Assembly: GCA_003278845.1 (NCBI GenBank) | Contig: QCCX01000008.1 | Location: 1-54,228 of the forward strand | Source of the DNA: Prochlorococcus sp. AG-347-O22 | GTDB taxonomy: Bacteria > Cyanobacteriota > Cyanobacteriia > PCC-6307 > Cyanobiaceae | Reading direction: 5' to 3' | DNA: 54,228 nucleotides | In this document: in pieces, positions 34,656-44,099 of the stretch | How the letters are laid out: each line of letters begins with the position of its first letter | Numbering within the stretch: the first letter of the stretch is position 1 | Notes under the pieces: generated by a model | What the model saw: the letters and a program-made list of their open reading frames with translations, nothing else | The model's database searches: none | Told to the model about the DNA's origin: nothing | Program-made: the position numbers and the translations under genes

Positions 34656-36050
34656 ATGGATATTAGAAATATATGTTGTATCGGAGGAGGTTATGTTGGA
34701 GGGCCAACAATGGCTGTCATGGCTTTAAAATGTCCTGATATTCAAATTAATGTCGTTGATATAAATAAAGAAAGAATTAATAACTGGAATGATAAAGATT
34801 TAAGCAAACTTCCAGTATATGAACCTGGTCTGGCAGAAATAATAATGAAATGTAGAGGGAAGAATCTTCATTTTTCTACGAAGGTTAGAGAAATGATTGA
34901 AATCGCAGATATGATTTTTATCTCAGTAAATACCCCAACAAAAACCAAAGGGATTGGAGCTGGTAAAGCCAGTGATCTAAAGTGGGTTGAAAATAGTGCT
35001 CGGGAAGTGGCCACTTTTTCTAAAGGTCATAGTATAGTTGTTGAAAAAAGTACCCTTCCAGTAAGAACTGCCGAAGTAATTCAATCAATTCTCAATTCAT
35101 CTCAAAATCAAACTAAACCAGATTACGAAAATAAATCCTTTGATGTTCTGTCTAATCCTGAATTTTTAGCTGAAGGCACCGCTATTGATGACTTATTAAA
35201 CCCTGATAGAGTTCTTATCGGGGGAGATAATCCAGAAGCGATCAAATCTCTCAGAAACATCTACAAAAGATGGGTGCCAGATAGAAAAATTTTGGAAACT
35301 AATATTTGGAGTAGTGAACTCGCAAAGCTAACCGCAAATGCTTTCTTAGCGCAAAGAATTAGTTCAATAAACACAATAGCTGCTCTATGTGAATCAACTG
35401 GTGCTGATGTAAGAGAAGTCTCAAGAGCTATTGGGAAAGACTCTAGGATAGGTTCAAAATTTCTTGACTCTGGCCCTGGATTTGGAGGGAGTTGCTTTAA
35501 AAAAGATATATTAAATCTTGTTTATTTAGCTGAATACTTTGGATTACCAGAAGTTGCCAATTTCTGGAATAATGTTGTAAGTATAAATTATTGGCATCAA
35601 CACAGAATATCAAAAATAATCATTAAAAAACTTTTTGGATCATTATCAGGTAAGAAAATTGGAATTTTAGGATTTGCTTTTAAAGCGAATACAAACGATA
35701 CCAGGGAGTCTTCCGCTATTCAAATTTGCAAAGATTTACTAGAAGAAGGTGCATTACTTACAATTCATGATCCCAAGGTAGAAAAGAATAAAATATCCAA
35801 AGATTTACCTGAAGAAAGTTTTGATCCAAATACTTGGGATGTTCTTGATAGTGTTGAAAAAACTCTTAAAAATACTCATGCGGCAGTTTTATTAACTGAA
35901 TGGAGTGATTATTCAAATTTAGATTGGGATAACTTAGCAAAAAAAATGGTTAAACCTGCTTGGATTTTCGATGCCCGATCAATTGTTGATAAAACTAAGG
36001 TATTAGATGCTGGACTTAACCTGTGGAGAATTGGGGATGGATCAATTTAG
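34656..36050 (+). CDS. UDP-glucose 6-dehydrogenase, animal/eukaryote-like type
   Basis: Oxidises UDP-glucose to UDP-glucuronate in two NAD steps. The NAD fold starts NICCIGGGYVGGPTMAVMAL, and the active-site cysteine C280 is in SGPGFGGSCFKKDILNLVYL. SNPEFLAEGTAIDDLLNPDRVLIGG and ELAKLTANAFLAQRISSINT are the substrate blocks. Length 464, the ISVNTPTKTKGIG segment and the TANAFLAQRISSINTIAALC match the animal UDP-glucose dehydrogenase subgroup rather than the shorter bacterial Ugd. It supplies acidic sugar for the surface glycan. It follows manC by 134 bases on the same strand. Confidence 0.93.
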   Translation: MDIRNICCIGGGYVGGPTMAVMALKCPDIQINVVDINKERINNWNDKDLSKLPVYEPGLAEIIMKCRGKNLHFSTKVREMIEIADMIFISVNTPTKTKGIGAGKASDLKWVENSAREVATFSKGHSIVVEKSTLPVRTAEVIQSILNSSQNQTKPDYENKSFDVLSNPEFLAEGTAIDDLLNPDRVLIGGDNPEAIKSLRNIYKRWVPDRKILETNIWSSELAKLTANAFLAQRISSINTIAALCESTGADVREVSRAIGKDSRIGSKFLDSGPGFGGSCFKKDILNLVYLAEYFGLPEVANFWNNVVSINYWHQHRISKIIIKKLFGSLSGKKIGILGFAFKANTNDTRESSAIQICKDLLEEGALLTIHDPKVEKNKISKDLPEESFDPNTWDVLDSVEKTLKNTHAAVLLTEWSDYSNLDWDNLAKKMVKPAWIFDARSIVDKTKVLDAGLNLWRIGDGSI

Positions 36051-36084
36051 ATGCGAAAAATTTTTTTTAACATTGAAATAGAAT

Positions 36085-37134
36085 TTATATAAATCCATTT
36101 GGATTCAATACTTTCCAATTCCATCCATCCCTACACATGTCTTCAATACTTCTTATTGGACTCCAATTTAATATTGAACGACTAAATGAGTTATCAGCTA
36201 CAACTCTTGAGAGATCCCCACTTCTTCTTTCAGAAAAAGAATAAGGAACTTCAATTTTATTTATTTTTTTAAATGTATTAACTAATTCCAATACACTTGT
36301 CCCTATGCCAGTGCCCAAATTAATATCCAAAATCTTCCCTGAATTTTCAAATAGATGTTCCATAGTTAAAACGTGGCCATCAGCTAAATCCATAACATGA
36401 ATATAATCCCTTACTCCAGTTCCATCTTTAGTAGGCCAATCTTTACCATAAATTTTTAATTCAGGGATTATACGTGCAGCGACTTGTAAAATTATTGGAA
36501 AAACATTATTTGGAAGACCAATAGGATTCTCTCCTATTAAACCTGATACATGGGCACCAATTGGATTAAAGTATCTCAAGTTTGCTATTGACCAATCAGA
36601 TTGAGAACTATCGTAAATATCATGCATTAGTTTTTCAATTACATATTTTGTATTTCCATATGGATTTATTGGCTCTAACTTTTCATTTTCATTAATAAGG
36701 TATTTTCCAGAAAATCCATAAACCGTCGCACTACTGCTAAAAACTAATGTTCTACAATCATTTTCATCCATTATCTTTATTAAATTTATTGAGCTTATTA
36801 AATTATTATCCCAATATAAAATTGGATTCTTAACAGATTCATTTACAGATTTAAGCCCTGCAAAATGTATTACACCTTCAATAGGATTACCTTGTTGTTT
36901 AGCATCTTTAAATATTTTATTTAAATTTTCTTTATTTCTTAGATCTGATTGAACTACATTTACTCTATTTTGACTTTTATTTAAATCAGAAATCTTTAAA
37001 ATTCTATCAATACAAATAGGATTACTATTAATAAACGAGTCGGCAATTACAATATCATAACCTCTTTCAAGTAGAGCTAAACAAGTATGGCTGCCAATGA
37101 AGCCAGCGCCTCCAGTAACTAATATTGTCTTCAT
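36085..37134 (-). CDS. galE: UDP-glucose 4-epimerase
   Basis: Converts UDP-glucose and UDP-galactose with bound NAD. Features: TILVTGGAGFIGSHTCLALL at the start, FAGLKSVNESVKNPILYWDNN, SSSATVYGFSGKYLINENEK, and the catalytic PINPYGNTKYVIEKLM (Y-x-x-x-K). NLRYFNPIGAHVSGLIGENP, then NPIGLPNNVFPIILQVAA, and GTGVRDYIHVMDLADGH are diagnostic for GalE. Length 349 is normal. It is divergent from gmd across 194 bases, so it has its own promoter in that AT-rich spacer, which I could not pin down. Confidence 0.95.
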   Translation of the reverse strand: MKTILVTGGAGFIGSHTCLALLERGYDIVIADSFINSNPICIDRILKISDLNKSQNRVNVVQSDLRNKENLNKIFKDAKQQGNPIEGVIHFAGLKSVNESVKNPILYWDNNLISSINLIKIMDENDCRTLVFSSSATVYGFSGKYLINENEKLEPINPYGNTKYVIEKLMHDIYDSSQSDWSIANLRYFNPIGAHVSGLIGENPIGLPNNVFPIILQVAARIIPELKIYGKDWPTKDGTGVRDYIHVMDLADGHVLTMEHLFENSGKILDINLGTGIGTSVLELVNTFKKINKIEVPYSFSERRSGDLSRVVADNSFSRSILNWSPIRSIEDMCRDGWNWKVLNPNGFI

Positions 37135-37328
37135 AACTAAAAACTAAATAATTTAAATTTTAGATATAGATTATTTCTTCAATTATCTTGCATAATACAA
37201 CATCTTTATCGAGAAACCAAAAAATAACTATCAAAATTTTATTCTAATTTGTATTAAAATGTTCTTTAGGTAACTTGTATTAGATAAAATAAAACAATTA
37301 AAACTTATTTTAAGAAATAAAAAAGTTC

Positions 37329-38477
37329 ATGATGACTAGTGGTAATAATGCAATAAACAAAAAAGCACTTATAACAGGTATTACTGGTCAGGATGGGAGT
37401 TATCTTTCGGAATTGCTTCTACAAAAAGGATATGAAGTTCACGGAATAAAAAGAAGGTCAAGTAGTTTCAATACTGGAAGAATAGACCACCTTTATCAAG
37501 ATCCTCATGAATTTGACCCAAAATTTATACTGCATTATGGGGACCTTACTGATAGCAGTAATTTAATAAGAGTTATTCAAGAAGTAAAACCAGATGAAAT
37601 TTATAATTTAGGAGCTCAAAGTCATGTAGCCGTTAGTTTCGAATCTCCAGAATATACTGCCAATAGCGATGCATTAGGAACTTTAAGAATTTTTGAAGCT
37701 ATAAGAATTCTTGGTTTAACAAAAAAAACTAAAATATATCAAGCAAGCACTAGTGAACTTTATGGGCAAGTACTAGAAACTCCACAAAGTGAATCGACCC
37801 CTTTTTATCCAAGAAGTCCTTATGGGGTTGCAAAATTATATGCCTACTGGATAACAGTAAATTATAGAGAAGCTTATGGAATTTACGCATGCAATGGTAT
37901 TTTGTTTAATCATGAAAGTCCTAGAAGGGGGGAAACATTTGTTACAAGAAAAATTACTAGGGGGCTATCTAGAATTAATGAAGGACTTGATAATTGTTTA
38001 TATATGGGTAATCTTGATTCCAAAAGGGACTGGGGACATGCCAAGGACTATGTTGAGATGCAATGGTTGATGCTGCAACAAGAAGAACCCGAAGACTTTG
38101 TAATTGCTACAGGAAGAATGGAAACGGTTAGAAGATTTATTGAAATAAGTGCCGAAAAAATTGGATGGAACAAAGGTACAAATAAACCTCCCATAATTTG
38201 GGAAGGAGAAGGAATAAATGAGATAGGTAAAAGACCTGATAATAATCAAATAGTTATAAGAGTTGATCCGAATTATTTTAGACCTACGGAAGTTGAACAA
38301 CTTTTGGGTAATCCACAAAAAGCGCTTGATAAATTAGGTTGGATTCCCAAGACTAATCTTGAACAGCTTATACATGAAATGATTGAGTTTGATCAAAAAG
38401 AGGCCTTAAAGGAAAAGATACTCCGAAAAGAGGGATTTCAAGTTTCTAGTGCCAAAGAATTTCCATCTGAGAAGTAG
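37329..38477 (+). CDS. gmd: GDP-mannose 4,6-dehydratase
   Basis: Turns GDP-mannose into GDP-4-keto-6-deoxymannose. The NAD(P) motif is [20 protein letters not shown], the substrate-binding strand [16 protein letters not shown] is the RR-S-S-x-x-x-x-R-I motif, the catalytic triad is seen in [10 protein letters not shown] (T141, S142, E143) and [12 protein letters not shown] (Y165, K169), and [19 protein letters not shown] is the NHES-PRRG block. Length 382 is normal for the family. Its product feeds the fucose synthase directly downstream (22 bases) and could also feed the DegT aminotransferase at 52870. Start ATG at 37329; ATG at 37332 is also possible. Confidence 0.96.
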   Translation: MMTSGNNAINKKALITGITGQDGSYLSELLLQKGYEVHGIKRRSSSFNTGRIDHLYQDPHEFDPKFILHYGDLTDSSNLIRVIQEVKPDEIYNLGAQSHVAVSFESPEYTANSDALGTLRIFEAIRILGLTKKTKIYQASTSELYGQVLETPQSESTPFYPRSPYGVAKLYAYWITVNYREAYGIYACNGILFNHESPRRGETFVTRKITRGLSRINEGLDNCLYMGNLDSKRDWGHAKDYVEMQWLMLQQEEPEDFVIATGRMETVRRFIEISAEKIGWNKGTNKPPIIWEGEGINEIGKRPDNNQIVIRVDPNYFRPTEVEQLLGNPQKALDKLGWIPKTNLEQLIHEMIEFDQKEALKEKILRKEGFQVSSAKEFPSEK

Positions 38478-38499
38478 AAAAAAACTCATCATTTTGTAA

Positions 38500-39516
38500 A
38501 TGGAAAAAAAAATTTCACTAAAAGATAGAATTTTCATAGCAGGAGCCTCAGGCATGGCAGGTAGTGCAATAAAAAGAAAACTAATTAAATATGGTTATGG
38601 AAATATAAAAATAGGGGGGGCATTACTCACTCCTTCAAGAAAAGATCTAGATCTATTAAATAATTCAGAAATTGAGAACTGGTTCATTACCCAGAAACCA
38701 GATGTTGTTATTATCGCTGCTGCTGAAGTTGGAGGTATATATGCAAATCTTTCAAAACCAACAAATTTTATTCTCAACAACTTAAAAATTCAAACTAATC
38801 TAATTGAAACAGCATGGAAATTTAAAGTAAAAAGACTTTTATTTTTAGGCAGCAGTTGCATATATCCTAAGTTAGCAAAACAGCCAATTAAAGAAGATTA
38901 TTTGTTGAATGGTCCCCTAGAAGAAACAAATCAATGGTACGCTATCGCAAAAATTGCAGGAATTAAACTTTGCCAAGCTCTTAGAGAAGAGCATAAGTTT
39001 GATGCATTAACATTAATGCCAACAAATCTATATGGTCCAGGAGATAATTATGATATAAATAATAGTCACGTTATGGCTTCTCTGATTAAGAAATTTTTTA
39101 ACGCTAAAAAAAATAATTTAACACATGTTACTTGTTGGGGAGATGGAAATCCCTACAGAGAATTCATGCACGTTGATGATTTGGGGGAGGCTGTGGTTTT
39201 TGCTTTGGAGAATTGGGATCCTGAAGCAGAAGATTCACCTAAAGACGACATGGGTGGAAAATTATCTTTTTTAAATGTTGGAACAGGCAAAGATATTTCA
39301 ATAAGGGAGTTAGCTACTAAAATTGCGAAAGCAACAAATTATACTGGAAAAATAATTTGGGATAAAAACAAACCTAATGGAACCCCTAAGAAACAGCTTA
39401 ATATCGAAAGAATAAATAAATTGGGTTGGAAAGCAAGGATATCTCTTGACTCAGGAATTGAGGAAACAATATCTAACTTTGAATTAGAGCAAAACAACCT
39501 TCAAATAAAAAAATAG
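38500..39516 (+). CDS. fcl: GDP-L-fucose synthase
   Basis: Epimerises and reduces GDP-4-keto-6-deoxymannose to GDP-L-fucose with NADPH. The cofactor motif is IFIAGASGMAGSAIKRKLIK, with AAAEVGGIYANLSKPTNFI, GSSCIYPKLAKQPIKEDYLL and the catalytic pair in WYAIAKIAGIKLCQALREE (Y147, K151). MPTNLYGPGDNYD and WGDGNPYREFMHVDDLGEAV are conserved. Length 338 is normal. It lies between gmd and the CapD-type gene, with 22 and 2 bases between them, so the three are probably one operon. Confidence 0.95.
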   Translation: MEKKISLKDRIFIAGASGMAGSAIKRKLIKYGYGNIKIGGALLTPSRKDLDLLNNSEIENWFITQKPDVVIIAAAEVGGIYANLSKPTNFILNNLKIQTNLIETAWKFKVKRLLFLGSSCIYPKLAKQPIKEDYLLNGPLEETNQWYAIAKIAGIKLCQALREEHKFDALTLMPTNLYGPGDNYDINNSHVMASLIKKFFNAKKNNLTHVTCWGDGNPYREFMHVDDLGEAVVFALENWDPEAEDSPKDDMGGKLSFLNVGTGKDISIRELATKIAKATNYTGKIIWDKNKPNGTPKKQLNIERINKLGWKARISLDSGIEETISNFELEQNNLQIKK

Positions 39517-39518
39517 AA

Positions 39519-41345
39519 ATGAAACAAAAAATCCTAAGAAGAACAATTTTATTATTGATGGATGCTTTTCTTATATTTTTTGCTGGATATTTTTCTTTTT
39601 TATATCATTATGAAATTTCTTTTATATCAGATCAACCATATTGGATTTATATTTTTGGAATAATAATAGGGATCCCAATATATATTTTTACCGGTCAATA
39701 TTCAGCTATCACAAGATATTTAGGTAGTCAATCGTTATATAAAATCATATTAAGAAATACATTAATTGTATTTATTTTAATTTTTATTGAAAAGATTTTT
39801 AATCCTGAATCGTTTAAATTGAATTATTGGATATTTTATTTATTTTTACTTTCTTTCCTAATATCGGGCATAAGATTCATAGCAAGAGACATAATAAACT
39901 ATATCTATAAACATAGGCGGTCCAAAATATATAGTTCAAATATATTAATTTATGGAGCCGGGGAACTAGGTTCTAGAGTGAGCAAATTTATTGAAAATGA
40001 TAAAAAACTGAATTTAATTGGTTTTATTGATGATAATAAACATCTGCAAAATAGATATCTTAATGAATTTAAAATATATAATCCCTCAGTTATAAAAAAT
40101 AATAAATTAGGAGTAAGTAAAATTTTAATTTGTTTTTCGAATGTTAAAAAAGAAAATCTTAAAATAATTGTAGAAGAAATTAGACAAAACAATATTGAGG
40201 TTTTCAGATCTCCATCTATAGAAGATTTAAAAGATATGCCAATAACTCAGCCAAAGTTAAATCCAATATCAATTCTCGATTTACTTGGAAGAGAGCCTGT
40301 AAAAGCTCAAGAAGATTTAATGAAAAAATGTATAAAGGATAAGGTAATACTAGTTACTGGTGCAGGCGGGTCAATAGGTGGGGAGATTTGCAAGCAGATT
40401 ATTAATTTAAAAGCCTCCAAACTTTTAATTGCAGACCATAGTGAAATAAGTTTGTACAAAATAAATAAAACAATTTCAGATATATCAAAAATAAAGGTAA
40501 TTCCAATTTTGACAGATTTATCAGAAAGAGAATTTTTAAAAAAAATCTTAAAAGAACATAAGGTTTCAATAATTTTTCATTGCGCCGCATATAAGCATGT
40601 TCCATTACTAGAGTCAAATATATTAAATGGATTAAAAAATAATATATTTTCAACATTAGAGTTATGCAAAGCAGCGGCAGAAGCCTCTGTTGAAAATTTC
40701 ATGTTAATTTCCTCAGATAAAGCAGTAAGACCAACTAATATCATGGGGGCATCAAAAAGAATTTGTGAAATTATTGTTAAGGATTTTTCTGAACAAAAAA
40801 ATAAAACTTTATTCAGTATGGTTAGATTTGGTAATGTAATAGGTTCTTCAGGTTCAGTAATACCACTTTTTGAGGAGCAAATTAGAAAAGGCGGTCCTGT
40901 GACTTTGACTGATTCAAGAATGACAAGATATTTTATGTCAATAAATGAAGCTGCCCAATTAGTAATACAATCTACTGAACTTTCAAATGGTGGTGATTTG
41001 TTTCTACTAGAAATGGGTGAGCCAGTAAAAATATTAGATCTTGTAAATCAAATGATTAAATTAAGTGGCTTAAAAGTTAAATCTAAAAACAATCTAAATG
41101 GCGATATTAAAATAAAAGAAATTGGTCTTAGGTCTGGTGAAAAACTTTATGAAGAATTACTAGTTGATGGAGAAGCTAGAAAGACAATTCATCCTCGAAT
41201 TTATAGAGCATTTGATAAATTTATAATCAATAAAAATTTATTCGAAGATTTATCTGAACTTAAAAATTCAATTACTAATAACAACCATAATGACTGTATT
41301 AAGATTGTTAAGAAATTAGTCCCAGAATATATTAAGATTGATTAA
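39519..41345 (+). CDS. Membrane nucleotide-sugar dehydratase, CapD/FlaA1/PglF family
   Basis: A UDP-sugar 4,6-dehydratase (such as UDP-GlcNAc 4,6-dehydratase) with four N-terminal helices (about residues 10-125), a first Rossmann-like domain (ILIYGAGELGSRVSKFIEND, about 142-160) and a second, catalytic SDR domain that opens with VILVTGAGGSIGGEICKQII near 277. The catalytic residues are S398, D400 and K401 in LISSDKAVRPTNIMGASKR, and M409-x3-K413 replaces the usual Y-x3-K, as in the large members of this family. VRFGNVIGSSGSVIPLF, QIRKGGPVTLT and RYFMSINEAAQLVIQ are further family blocks. The length of 608 is normal. It runs tail to tail with the WecA-type gene, 2 bases apart. Confidence 0.95.
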   Translation: MKQKILRRTILLLMDAFLIFFAGYFSFLYHYEISFISDQPYWIYIFGIIIGIPIYIFTGQYSAITRYLGSQSLYKIILRNTLIVFILIFIEKIFNPESFKLNYWIFYLFLLSFLISGIRFIARDIINYIYKHRRSKIYSSNILIYGAGELGSRVSKFIENDKKLNLIGFIDDNKHLQNRYLNEFKIYNPSVIKNNKLGVSKILICFSNVKKENLKIIVEEIRQNNIEVFRSPSIEDLKDMPITQPKLNPISILDLLGREPVKAQEDLMKKCIKDKVILVTGAGGSIGGEICKQIINLKASKLLIADHSEISLYKINKTISDISKIKVIPILTDLSEREFLKKILKEHKVSIIFHCAAYKHVPLLESNILNGLKNNIFSTLELCKAAAEASVENFMLISSDKAVRPTNIMGASKRICEIIVKDFSEQKNKTLFSMVRFGNVIGSSGSVIPLFEEQIRKGGPVTLTDSRMTRYFMSINEAAQLVIQSTELSNGGDLFLLEMGEPVKILDLVNQMIKLSGLKVKSKNNLNGDIKIKEIGLRSGEKLYEELLVDGEARKTIHPRIYRAFDKFIINKNLFEDLSELKNSITNNNHNDCIKIVKKLVPEYIKID

Positions 41346-41347
41346 TT

Positions 41348-42337
41348 TTATATTTTTTCTATAGCATCTCTGAATTTGATAGCAATTTTCTGATCAATAT
41401 AAATAAATGTTGTTAAGGTTATAAAAGCAAAGATTAGAGTATACTCGACGGGTAGAAAAGTAGAAAAAGATAATATGATAGTTGCTAAAATATATATCAA
41501 TGCAACACTAGAATGTTTCCAACCAGCTTTAATTAATCTCTGATATAAATGAAGATTATGAGGTTTGAAAATATTTTGACCTAAAAGAAAACGTCTTATA
41601 ACACAAGTAAAAGCATCAACGATAATTGGAGAAGCAATTAAAAGTAAATGTAAAAATTCATACTGATTTTCACTTTGAAATATTACTCCAGCCATAGTTG
41701 CGCCAAGAAATGTACTTCCTACATCCCCCATAAAAACCTTTGATGGATACCAATTCCAAAATAAAAAACTTAAGATTGTTATGAAAAAAATACCGTAAAA
41801 AGATGAAACCATTATTGATGCTATTAAAAAGAATATGAGCGTACAACCAGCTAATAAACCATCTATACCATCCATAAAATTAGTAAAATTTATGATAGCT
41901 GTTATTGAGATGATTAAAATTAAAAACAAAATTAAACTTAAAAAAAAATTTAACTTTAATATCTCAGAAAATAAAGGGGAGTATATAAATATTATTAGTG
42001 CAGTTGATAGTTGAAAAATATATCTTAAAAGAGAGTTGACTTGTTTTAAATCGTCAATAAATCCAATTATTGATAGTGGAATAGAAATAATAGGTAAAAG
42101 ATAATTAAAGTTCAACCCTTTTTGAATCAAATAAAGCAGAGCAAATATATTGATTACCGTAACGAAAGATATTCCGCCTCCTCTTGGTTTAGGACTATTA
42201 TGAGAGGACCTACTGTTAGGCAAATCTAAAAAATTTCTCTTCAATAATGGAAGAAGTATTTTTATTAAAAAATTTGTAAGGATAAATGCTAAAGAAATTT
42301 GAAATATCAAATATATTTGGTTATTTAAAGTTGGCAT
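41348..42337 (-). CDS. WecA/MraY-type undecaprenyl-phosphate sugar-1-phosphate transferase
   Basis: A polytopic enzyme that starts a glycan by transferring a HexNAc-1-phosphate to undecaprenyl phosphate. The family motifs are clear: SHNSPKPRGGGISF near the start, IIGFIDDLKQVNSLLRYIFQ (the D-D pair), FTNFMDGIDGLLAGC (N-F-M-D-G), FMGDVGSTFLGATMAGV (G-D-V-G-S) and HNLHLYQRLIKAGW (H-x-H-x-x-x-R). Length 329 is normal. It is the last gene of a long minus-strand series, 12 bases after the SDR gene at 42350. It differs from the WbaP type at 26396. Confidence 0.95.
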   Translation of the reverse strand: MPTLNNQIYLIFQISLAFILTNFLIKILLPLLKRNFLDLPNSRSSHNSPKPRGGGISFVTVINIFALLYLIQKGLNFNYLLPIISIPLSIIGFIDDLKQVNSLLRYIFQLSTALIIFIYSPLFSEILKLNFFLSLILFLILIISITAIINFTNFMDGIDGLLAGCTLIFFLIASIMVSSFYGIFFITILSFLFWNWYPSKVFMGDVGSTFLGATMAGVIFQSENQYEFLHLLLIASPIIVDAFTCVIRRFLLGQNIFKPHNLHLYQRLIKAGWKHSSVALIYILATIILSFSTFLPVEYTLIFAFITLTTFIYIDQKIAIKFRDAIEKI

Positions 42338-42349
42338 AAATTCTTAAAC

Positions 42350-43237
42350 TTAATTTTTCATATCTTTAACTGGAAAATCTTGAGGCTCTTTTTTTGTTAT
42401 TTCACTAAATTTCTTAAAATCGCCCATATCGGAAGCTATCCTTAAAATCATTGCATAAAGTTTTGGTGAAAACAATAATATTGGAGATGTTATAAAAAAG
42501 AAAATTCTATTGGGTATAGTAAATACTTTGCAATTTAATTTATTTTTTTTATCTGAAGAGTTTATTAATTTGTTTATCATTTGATGGTAATTTAATATTA
42601 CGTCACCTCCAACATTTATTTCTATGCTTTTTATTTTATGCCTATTAGAAAAAATCTCATTTACATAATATAAAAATATATAAGAAAGTTGTGAATTATG
42701 AATTGGTTGTCTTATTCCAGTATTTTTTGGGAGTAAAATAAATGGAACTTTTCGAATAATCTTTTTTAAGATACTTAAGTTTTTATCATTAATTTCTTCA
42801 AATGATCCATATATTAGTGCAGGTCTTACTATTACACTAATTACTTTTTTTGATTTTGCTATTGACTTTATTTGATTCTCAGAGAAAAACAATTTTTTAT
42901 ATAAATCCTTATCAAATAAACTAAATGAATATTTTTTAGTCTCAATAGATGATGATGAACAACTTAAAATAGCATCTATTTTTTCTAATTTTTTTGGATA
43001 ATTTTCATATAAGTTTGATAAAAATTTTGCGAAAACCCAAATCGGTAAAAAACTCACAATTAAAATTTTGTTATTTCCATTAACAGGCTTAAAGGATGAG
43101 GGATTATCTGCATCAAAATAAAAATCTCCCTTGCAACTTCTAGAATAATTAAATATTTTTATTTCTTTTTGATTTTTTAATAACTTCTGGAAAACGATCC
43201 CTGTAGTTGTATTTCCACCGAACAAAAAAATATTCAT
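42350..43237 (-). CDS. Atypical NAD-dependent epimerase/dehydratase-like SDR
   Basis: A soluble protein of 295 residues. The nucleotide-binding start is NIFLFGGNTTTGIVFQKLL, followed by strands typical of the SDR fold, and SVIVRPALIYGSFEEI is the R-P-x-x-x-Y-G block. At the usual Y-x-x-x-K position the sequence reads DKDLYKKLFF (about 109-118), where the lysine position does not match, so catalysis by the classic pair is doubtful. A C-terminal hydrophobic stretch (IFFFITSPILLFSPKLYAMI) suggests membrane association. It overlaps the GT2 gene by four bases and lies 12 bases before the WecA-type gene; SDR proteins often accompany such transferases. Confidence 0.6.
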   Translation of the reverse strand: MNIFLFGGNTTTGIVFQKLLKNQKEIKIFNYSRSCKGDFYFDADNPSSFKPVNGNNKILIVSFLPIWVFAKFLSNLYENYPKKLEKIDAILSCSSSSIETKKYSFSLFDKDLYKKLFFSENQIKSIAKSKKVISVIVRPALIYGSFEEINDKNLSILKKIIRKVPFILLPKNTGIRQPIHNSQLSYIFLYYVNEIFSNRHKIKSIEINVGGDVILNYHQMINKLINSSDKKNKLNCKVFTIPNRIFFFITSPILLFSPKLYAMILRIASDMGDFKKFSEITKKEPQDFPVKDMKN

Positions 43238-44067
43238 TTTTTTTTATATATAATGCTTACTATTCTTCTAAAATATCTTAATAAAAAAGGAACGAACCAA
43301 AAATTTTTGAAATTTTTTTTATAAATTTGATAAACTTCTTTAAATCTTTGCAAATTTTGTCTATTACTTATTCCACCAGAGCCAATTTTAACCAATACTT
43401 TATCAAGCAAAAATATACTTAAATCTTTCGATTTACTTATTCTCAAGAAAAAGTCCAAATCAGCAGCAAGAGTAAACTTTTCTGAATATTTGAAATTTAT
43501 ATTATGACTATGCAAACTAAAAGCAGTACATTGATGTGGCGGTGTTTTTCCTAAAAATAATTCTTTTCTAAATTGTTTAGAACCTAAAATATTTCTTTCT
43601 TTTTGAGACTTCATAAAGGATGCTTTTCTAACAAAATTTTGATTATTCAAATCAAAATAATATCCATTAAAGACAACCATTTGGTTTGAATTTATTTTTT
43701 TTTTATCATTACTATCTAGTATATCTAGAAATTTAACAAGTTTTTCTAAAGCAAATTTATCAACAAATCTATCGTCCGAGCCCCAAAATAATAACCAATT
43801 TTTAATGTATACATTTCTTAAGCCTTGATTCATTGCTCCATAAATGCCCTTATATTTTTTATCTTGGTTAATCAAGCTAAACCTCTCGTCATTTCGAAAA
43901 GCATTTTTTAAAGACTTCAACTCATTTGAGCTGGAATTTCCATCAATGAAAATAGCTTTCCAATCTTTAAATGTTTGACTTAATAATGAATAAATAAGTT
44001 CATTTACTAAACTAAATGAATTCTTAGTTGGGATTATTAAATATAATTTACTCATAAAAAAACACAC
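43234..44067 (-). CDS. Glycosyltransferase family 2
   Basis: A GT-A-fold enzyme of 277 residues. The start LYLIIPTKNSFSLVNELIYS, then LLSQTFKDWKAIFIDGNSS is typical of GT2 enzymes with the pattern I-x-T-x-N and Q-T-x-x-x-x-E/K. GAMNQGLRNVYIKNWLLFWGSDDRF holds the G-x-x-D-D motif. The C-terminal part contains HQCTAFSLHSHNINFKYSEK and DLDFFLRI, as in colanic-acid type WcaA/E proteins. Likely start is at MSKLYLII or MFF, since M-C-F-F precedes. It overlaps the SDR gene by four bases. Confidence 0.88.
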   Translation of the reverse strand: MCFFMSKLYLIIPTKNSFSLVNELIYSLLSQTFKDWKAIFIDGNSSSNELKSLKNAFRNDERFSLINQDKKYKGIYGAMNQGLRNVYIKNWLLFWGSDDRFVDKFALEKLVKFLDILDSNDKKKINSNQMVVFNGYYFDLNNQNFVRKASFMKSQKERNILGSKQFRKELFLGKTPPHQCTAFSLHSHNINFKYSEKFTLAADLDFFLRISKSKDLSIFLLDKVLVKIGSGGISNRQNLQRFKEVYQIYKKNFKNFWFVPFLLRYFRRIVSIIYKKK

Positions 44068-44099
44068 TAATCATATAGTAAAACGAAGTTTTAAATATT

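Noticed and set aside
37998..38318. A 106-codon minus-strand frame inside gmd
   Set aside because: Gmd is complete and conserved over this stretch on the plus strand; the antisense peptide has no motif.
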